Below are positions 61,720-64,000 of a stretch of DNA of 64,000 bases, piece by piece (within the stretch, counting starts at the first letter, position 1; every line of letters starts with the position of its first letter). The DNA is taken from positions 186,001-250,000 of the forward strand of contig NZ_SDHX01000002.1 of NCBI RefSeq assembly GCF_004118375.1, given 5' to 3'. Under the pieces are notes generated by a model, which saw only the letters and a list, made by a program, of their open reading frames with translations, was not told the origin of the DNA and made no database searches. Origin of the DNA: Oleiharenicola lentus. Lineage in GTDB: Bacteria; Verrucomicrobiota; Verrucomicrobiia; Opitutales; Opitutaceae. The position numbers and the translations under genes were made by a program.

Positions 61720-62773
61720 GGGGAGAGGGGGCGGTGATGGGTTTGCTGTCGGCGTCGAGTTTGGCCGTGAGTTGCACGGCGACGCGGTCGGAATCGAGGC
61801 CGACGGTGCCGGCGAACTTGGGCACGCCGTTGAGCAGGACGTTGGTGCGGCGGATCTGGTCGGCCGGCATCTCGACCACGTCACCCACGCGCAGGCTGGT
61901 GATCTCGCGCAGGCTGACGGTGAAACCGTCCCATTCGGCGCGGACCGGCATGGTGATGTTGTCGTAGGACTCCTGCCAGGTGGCGCGCTTGGCGGCCGGC
62001 GCAGCGACGGTGGCGTCCTTCTGGCGGCGGGCCTGCATCTTCCGCACGAGCGGTTCGATCGTGTAATAGGGCACGCCGATCTGGATCTGCTCGGAGCAGT
62101 CGCCGAAGCTGGCCTCGAGCGTCATGGCCAGCACGACGGCGTCGCGGGGCGAGGTCTGGAGGAAGCGGCCGCTGTTCTCGTGGCCGACGATGAGCGGGGT
62201 GAGTTCCTGCTCGGCCTTCCACTGGTGGCACCACTCCTCAAGGATCATGAGCACGACATCGTCCATCAGGGCCACCTCGATCTCGGTGAGGTAGCGCTCG
62301 GACTTCACCGAGTGGCCGCGGCCGCCCAGGAGACGGTCGGCGATGGTGAGGGCAAGGCGGGGATTGATGTCGATGATGCTGACACCCGTGAGCGGCTCGG
62401 CCTTGAACAGGCAGATGTGCGTGGGGCTGGGCAGCGACTCGGTGAACTTGGCGTAATTGGCCGTGGTGAGCTTGGCCATCTTCAGGCCGAATTCCATGCG
62501 CAGGAACAACGACAGGCGCGCGCTCAGGTAACGGATGAAGTCCTCGTGCACGAGGCGCAGGCGGCGCAGCTCGAACTCCGAGAGAAAGGCCGGGTTGCGG
62601 AAGTCATAGGGCTCGACCTTGGGCGCGGGCGCGCCGGCCGCGGGGGGACGACCGTCCGCGCGGATGAGCATGCGCTTCGCCGGACCATCGGCGGCGACGC
62701 CCTGCGAAAGCAGTTTGTCGATCTCGGACTGGTCGAGAAAGTCGCTCGCGGCCTTGTTTTTGTCGTCTGCCAT
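61700..62773 (-). CDS. fliM: Flagellar switch protein FliM
   Basis: The 357-residue protein has the CheY-binding segment near its N-terminus (FLDQSEIDKLLSQG), then the FliM middle domain (FEL-RLRLVHEDFIRYLSARLSLFLRMEF, LLGGRGHSVKSERYLTEIEVALMD) and a C-terminal SpoA-like domain. It links CheY-P binding to motor direction. It overlaps fliN by 20 bp. Confidence 0.94.
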   Translation of the reverse strand: MADDKNKAASDFLDQSEIDKLLSQGVAADGPAKRMLIRADGRPPAAGAPAPKVEPYDFRNPAFLSEFELRRLRLVHEDFIRYLSARLSLFLRMEFGLKMAKLTTANYAKFTESLPSPTHICLFKAEPLTGVSIIDINPRLALTIADRLLGGRGHSVKSERYLTEIEVALMDDVVLMILEEWCHQWKAEQELTPLIVGHENSGRFLQTSPRDAVVLAMTLEASFGDCSEQIQIGVPYYTIEPLVRKMQARRQKDATVAAPAAKRATWQESYDNITMPVRAEWDGFTVSLREITSLRVGDVVEMPADQIRRTNVLLNGVPKFAGTVGLDSDRVAVQLTAKLDADSKPITAPSPHGRKNP

Positions 62774-62785
62774 GGCGTGCCGGGC

Positions 62786-63388
62786 TTACTGGACCACGAA
62801 GTCGGAAAAATAGATCTGCTCGGCGACGCGGGAGCCGAGCGCCTGGTTGTAGGCGGCCACAAGCTTCTCGCGCAGGATGTTCTTCGCGCCGGGCTCCTCG
62901 AGGTCGGCGAGGCTGACCGAGGAAAGCACGCCGAGCGTGACATCGGTGAGCTTGGCCTTGTTCTCCTCGAAGGCGTCCTTGATCGTGTCGGGCTCGACGC
63001 CGGTGATGACGAAGCTGGTCTTGAGGTAGCGCGTGCCCATCGTGCCGGAAAGGTTCACGACGACGTTGGTGAACTCGTAGGTGTCGGTTCCGGCGGGCGC
63101 CTCCTTGCTGCCGTGGCCGCCGGAGGCTTTCTCCTTCTTGGCGGGCTTGGCCGGCTTGGCGGCGGGGGCCGGGTGCTCGCCGCTGTGAACGGCGGCGAGC
63201 CGGGCCTCGAGCTTGGGCAGCAGCACAAACTGGGCGACGGCCCAGCTGGCGGCGGGGGCCGCGATGACCGCGAGCGCCACCGGCAGCCAGGTCTTGATCG
63301 CGCCGCCCTTGGGGGCGGGCGCGGCCTCTTTCTCCGCGGCCGCCGGGGGCGTCGCGGGAGCTTCCTTGGCGTCTGCTTTGGCGGCCAT
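62786..63388 (-). CDS. fliL: Flagellar basal-body protein FliL
   Basis: The 200-residue protein has an Ala/Lys/Pro-rich N-terminus, one membrane helix (TWLPVALAVIAAPAASWAVAQFVLL), an Ala/Pro/Lys linker and a FliL domain (YEFTNVVVNLSGTMGTRYLKTSFVITGVEPDTIKDAFEENKAKLTDVTLGVLSSVSLADLEEPGAKNILREKLVAAYNQALGSRVAEQIYFSDFVVQ). FliL surrounds stators in the periplasm. It is followed 12 bp later by fliM. Confidence 0.92.
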   Translation of the reverse strand: MAAKADAKEAPATPPAAAEKEAAPAPKGGAIKTWLPVALAVIAAPAASWAVAQFVLLPKLEARLAAVHSGEHPAPAAKPAKPAKKEKASGGHGSKEAPAGTDTYEFTNVVVNLSGTMGTRYLKTSFVITGVEPDTIKDAFEENKAKLTDVTLGVLSSVSLADLEEPGAKNILREKLVAAYNQALGSRVAEQIYFSDFVVQ

Positions 63389-63408
63389 GGCGCGAAATCA
63401 GTTCAGGG

Positions 63409-64000
63409 TTAGCTGCGCTTCAGGTTGACGATGTCCTCGAGCACGGAGTCGGAGACGGTCACAAGGCGGGAGGCCGCCTGGAAGCTGCGCTGGGTGGTGA
63501 TGAGCTCGGCGAACTGCTCGGTGAGGTCCACGTTGGACTGCTCGAGCGCGCCGGACTGGATCTTGGTGCCCGCGACGGGGGCGGCCGGGACCGGCAGCGT
63601 GGCCGACACGGAGCCGAAGTCGAAAAGGTTGTTGGCCTGCTTGAGCAGCTTGGACTCGTCGTCCACGGTGATGACGCCGATCTGCTGGGAGGTGTCGTCG
63701 GGCGTGCCGTCGTTGTAGAAAGCGGTGATCGTGCCGTCGAGGCCGATGCTGATGTTGCTCACGGCGCTGAAATTCGGGACGACAATGGGGGCGTTGGAGG
63801 CGCTGAGCACGGCCTTGCCCTGGGCGTTCACGAGGGCGCCGGTGCTGTCGAAGTGGAAGGCGCCGTCGCGCGTGGCGAAGTCGTTGGCGCCGTCCTGCAC
63901 GACGAAGTAGCCCTTGCCGGCGATGCCGAGGTCGGTGGCCTTGCCGGTGCTGGTGAGCGCGCCCTGCGAGTAGTGCGTGGCGATGTTGGCGAGCTGCACG
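63409..64000 (-). CDS. flgE: Flagellar hook protein FlgE, C-terminal part (5' end outside window)
   Basis: The frame runs off the right edge of the window. The visible 197 residues have GKATDLGIAGKGYFVVQDG, FATRDGAFHFDSTGALVNAQG and the C-terminal GALEQSNVDLTEQFAELITTQRSFQAASRLVTVSDSVLEDIVNLKRS. This is a FlgE/FlgF/FlgG-family ending with the FlgE-type TTQRSFQAASR. As the first gene of this cluster before fliL, the hook protein FlgE is most likely. Confidence 0.88.
   Translation of the reverse strand, partial: VQLANIATHYSQGALTSTGKATDLGIAGKGYFVVQDGANDFATRDGAFHFDSTGALVNAQGKAVLSASNAPIVVPNFSAVSNISIGLDGTITAFYNDGTPDDTSQQIGVITVDDESKLLKQANNLFDFGSVSATLPVPAAPVAGTKIQSGALEQSNVDLTEQFAELITTQRSFQAASRLVTVSDSVLEDIVNLKRS

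Noticed and set aside
61583-63412. Long open frame on the + strand across fliL, fliM and fliN
   Set aside because: It is antisense to three recognised flagellar genes and has the low-complexity composition of a GC shadow frame.

Overview
The window comes from a GC-rich, Gram-negative, flagellated bacterium. L-ring and P-ring flagellar genes imply an outer membrane. A VPDSG-type C-terminal sorting signal, an exosortase with a PrsT-like TPR lipoprotein, and a PrsK/PrsR two-component pair together point to Verrucomicrobiota, most likely Opitutaceae. That placement is inferred from gene content; no marker gene such as rRNA lies in the window.

Layout. (1) About 0-21 kb, mostly + strand: an exopolysaccharide/surface-glycan locus. 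It holds a truncated polysaccharide deacetylase, three family 2 glycosyltransferases, an O-antigen-ligase/polymerase-like membrane protein, a BcsL/CelD-like GNAT, a SAM methyltransferase-like protein, a Wzx-type flippase (- strand), a polysaccharide pyruvyl transferase, a 1956-residue secreted beta-helix/Ig/NHL protein, a nucleotide-sugar dehydrogenase, an outer-membrane beta-barrel and a GNAT-like protein. Parts of it (about 2.5-5 kb and 9.9-11.7 kb) are visibly AT-richer than the rest. (2) About 21-35 kb: a protein-sorting module in a repeat-rich setting. A two-gene unit of unknown function and a LysR regulator precede an exosortase translationally coupled to a PrsT-like TPR lipoprotein, a VPDSG-CTERM protein with a candidate Cys-Gln thioester, and prsK-prsR. 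A strong sigma-54 promoter precedes the VPDSG gene, and PrsR is a sigma-54 activator, so sorting substrate and regulator appear linked. (3) About 35-41.5 kb: a chemoreceptor, a TonB C-terminal-domain protein and a four-PAS hybrid histidine kinase. (4) About 41.6-64 kb, all - strand: a flagellar cluster. In transcription order it reads flgE (cut by the window edge), fliL-M-N-O-P-Q-R, flhB-A-F, an 80-aa membrane protein, fliA, motA-motB, a 72-aa Cys protein, flgF-G-A-H-I-J, flgN, flgK-L, fliW-csrA and flagellin. The two largest gaps in this cluster (before flhB and before flgF) carry the same 19-nt sequence, a near-perfect sigma-54 promoter, which divides it into three probable transcription units.

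Intergenic DNA between about 17.5 and 41.6 kb is crowded with palindromic repeats. The most striking is a roughly 150-bp element with terminal inverted repeats and five internal hairpins, whose triloops vary while the stems are kept. Low-complexity purine/pyrimidine tracts are also common. No tRNA, rRNA, CRISPR array, transposase or phage module was seen.
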